Source: an uncultured Prevotellaceae bacterium (GTDB lineage Bacteria > Bacteroidota > Bacteroidia > Bacteroidales > Muribaculaceae). From it: a stretch of DNA of 64,000 nucleotides. Both the position numbers and the translations under genes were made by a program. The DNA is taken from contig CAJLMA010000005.1 in the NCBI GenBank assembly GCA_905207705.1, positions 1 to 64,000 on the forward strand, read 5' to 3'. The notes below the pieces were generated by a model, which worked only from the letters and a program-made list of their open reading frames with translations, did no database searches and had not been told where the DNA came from. Shown in pieces: positions 62,515 through 64,000 of this stretch; positions within the stretch are counted from its first letter, which is position 1, and each line of letters starts with the position of its first letter.

Positions 62515-64000
62515 ATGACAGACATTAACAAGGGCTTGAACAGAGCCGAAGTAGAACAGAGCCGTGCCAAGCATGGCGTGAACATTCTCACTCCTCCTCC
62601 TAAACGCTCGATGTGGTTGCAACTGCTCGATAAGTTTAAAGAGCCTCTCATCGAGATTCTGCTTGTCGCATTGCTGTTGTCGCTTGGCATATCGGCCTAT
62701 GAAGTGATAAGCCTTGGCGAGCCGATGACGGTGTTTCTTGAGCCTGTGGGCATATTTGTCGCCATTACGCTTGCAACAGGCGTGGGATTTGCCGTTGAGA
62801 TGAGTGCAAACAAGAAATTCGAGATGCTCAACCAAGTGAACGACGAGGTTGCCGTGAAAGTCATGCGCGACGGCAATATCACCCAGATACCGAAAAAGGA
62901 TGTCGTGGTGGGCGATATCGTCATACTTGAGACCGGCGAGGAGGTGCCTGCCGACGGCATTTTGCTCGACTCGATGTCGTTGAGCATAAACGAGAGCACA
63001 TTGACGGGAGAGCCGGTGATAAAGAAAACTCACGTCGAGGCCGATTTCAAGAAGGATGCCACATATCCGTCAAATCGCGTCTTGCGTGGGACGACCGTGA
63101 CCGAGGGGCACGGCGTGATGTGCGTTGATGCCGTGGGCGACAAGACCGAATACGGGAAGGTGTACAAGGAAGCTCAGATTGACAATAACATAAAGACTCC
63201 GCTCACGCAGCAATTCGACAAGTTGAGCCGCGTGATATCAATCGGAAGCTATGTCGTGGCAGCCGTGATAATTATAGGCCGTCTGCTCATCTTCGATTAT
63301 GATATCCACGGGCTTGGAAGCACCGAGTTTATAAATTATCTCATGGTTACCATCATGCTTGCAGTTACACTTATAGTGGTGAGCGTGCCTGAGGGGCTGC
63401 CAATGAGCGTGACGCTGAGCCTTGCATTGAGCATGAAGCGTATGCTCAACAGCAACAACCTCGTCAGGAAGATGCACGCTTGCGAGACGATGGGAGCCAC
63501 GACAATCATATGCACCGACAAGACCGGTACGCTCACTCAGAACCAGATGCAGGTGTATGAGACGAATTTCTACGGAATGAAGCATAAGAACGGCCTTGAC
63601 GATGACGAGGAGAGCACCATAATCTCGGAAGCGATAGCCTGCAACTCGACGGCGTTCCTCGACTTTTCCGACCCAAATAAAATCAAGGCTCTTGGCAATC
63701 CGACCGAAGGGGCATTGCTGTTGTGGCTCAACTCGATGGGGCGCGACTACATGCAGATAAGGCATGCCAACAGGGTCGAGGCGCAACTTCCGTTTTCCAC
63801 CATGCGCAAGTTCATGGCCACAGTGGTGTTCAGCGAGACGTTGAAACGCAGGGTGCTTTATGTGAAAGGTGCGCCCGAAATCGTGCTTGGTCTGTGCAAG
63901 GATGTGAAGAATGACGTAGATCGCAAGGAGATAGCAGCTTCGTTGCTCGGATACCAGTCGAAGGCGATGCGCACGCTCGGCTTTGCGCGTCAGATATTGA
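62515..64000 (+). CDS. Calcium-type P-type ATPase, 3' end outside the window
   Basis: The first 495 residues of a cation pump; the frame stays open to the window edge. N-terminal cytoplasmic part: GLNRAEVEQSRAKHGVNILT. Membrane helices begin at IEILLVALLLSLGISAYEV and VGIFVAITLATGVGFAVEM. The actuator motif is LSINESTLTGEPVIKK, the ion-site helix VVSVPEGLPMSVTLSLALSM, and the phosphorylation site is IICTDKTGTLTQNQMQ near residue 335. The nucleotide domain follows (GNPTEGALLLWL, YVKGAPEIVL). The PEGLP motif places it with P2-type Ca2+ ATPases (PMCA/SERCA-like). It probably exports Ca2+. It lies 17 bases after pyrC with AAGGAA before the ATG. Confidence 0.93.
   Translation, partial: MTDINKGLNRAEVEQSRAKHGVNILTPPPKRSMWLQLLDKFKEPLIEILLVALLLSLGISAYEVISLGEPMTVFLEPVGIFVAITLATGVGFAVEMSANKKFEMLNQVNDEVAVKVMRDGNITQIPKKDVVVGDIVILETGEEVPADGILLDSMSLSINESTLTGEPVIKKTHVEADFKKDATYPSNRVLRGTTVTEGHGVMCVDAVGDKTEYGKVYKEAQIDNNIKTPLTQQFDKLSRVISIGSYVVAAVIIIGRLLIFDYDIHGLGSTEFINYLMVTIMLAVTLIVVSVPEGLPMSVTLSLALSMKRMLNSNNLVRKMHACETMGATTIICTDKTGTLTQNQMQVYETNFYGMKHKNGLDDDEESTIISEAIACNSTAFLDFSDPNKIKALGNPTEGALLLWLNSMGRDYMQIRHANRVEAQLPFSTMRKFMATVVFSETLKRRVLYVKGAPEIVLGLCKDVKNDVDRKEIAASLLGYQSKAMRTLGFARQIL

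Noticed and set aside
1..64000. CRISPR array, prophage, integrative element or insertion sequence
   Set aside because: No regularly spaced repeats, integrase, transposase or terminal repeats were seen. The tRNA-Lys shows no flanking direct repeat or integrase that would mark an attachment site.

Overview
The window reads as chromosomal DNA of a gut-type member of the Bacteroidales, possibly Muribaculaceae (the family is an inference). The evidence is a SusC/SusD/SusE-like outer-membrane glycan operon, C-terminal sorting domains of the type IX secretion system (T9SS), C10 and C25 peptidases, a fused MurF-alanine racemase, and repeated use of the Bacteroidetes -7 promoter box TAnnTTTG in place of a sigma70 -10 box. 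Shine-Dalgarno sequences are mostly weak. I see no prophage, insertion sequence, integrase or CRISPR array. The window is largely core genome with accessory surface-protein loci.

Layout. 1-2.6 kb: the end of a gingipain-like C25 peptidase and a T9SS cargo protein. 2.7-9.6 kb: dCMP deaminase, CtpA protease, 5-formyl-THF cyclo-ligase, a DUF542-like protein overlapping an orphan LuxR regulator, and an M16 peptidase, all in one direction. 9.6-13.4 kb, minus strand: PAP2 phosphatase, then rnc, fabF and acpP read as acpP-fabF-rnc. 13.8-20.2 kb: RsiV-like lipoprotein, aspartate-type aminotransferase, NlpC/P60 hydrolase, CDF metal transporter and a two-gene ABC exporter. 20.7-27.2 kb: the SusC-SusD-SusE-like operon, with a structured leader and no enzyme of its own. 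27.7-32.4 kb, minus strand: C10 protease with an upstream lipoprotein, and a TPR/AraC sensor-regulator. 32.4-35.4 kb, minus strand: dapB-lepB-WbqC-like operon. 35.5-39 kb: GSCFA protein and MurF-Alr. 39-39.7 kb: wreck of an AAA ATPase. 39.8-41.4 kb: leucine-rich-repeat surface protein and tadA. 41.5-44.2 kb, minus strand: a short Hsp70 paired with a long coiled-coil GrpE-like protein. 44.55 kb: tRNA-Lys(CTT) with a complete promoter and terminator. 45.1-46.9 kb: a tandemly duplicated outer-membrane protein. 47-52.8 kb: a DUF6377-like TPR sensor followed by a 1301-residue secreted protein that joins starch-binding modules to an SGNH esterase-like domain. 53-58.4 kb: an unknown protein, three tiny overlapping membrane ORFs, and a minus-strand operon of beta-helix lipoprotein, folB and GH97. 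58.5-64 kb: orphan vsr, a DUF2156 protein, a dolichol-phosphate-mannose-synthase-like glycosyltransferase, dihydroorotase, and a P-type Ca2+ ATPase cut by the window end.

How the genes fit together. Several loci point to alpha-glucan use: SusC/D/E import and binding, the starch-binding SGNH protein with its DUF6377-like regulator, and a GH97 exo-glycosidase. They are scattered over 35 kb and not grouped in one locus. A second theme is secreted proteolysis and its control: C25, C10 with a possible lipoprotein inhibitor, CtpA and M16. The least explained items are the tiny membrane ORFs at 54.1-54.4 kb, the Hsp70/GrpE-like pair, the unknown protein at 53.0-53.9 kb, and several structured non-coding stretches.
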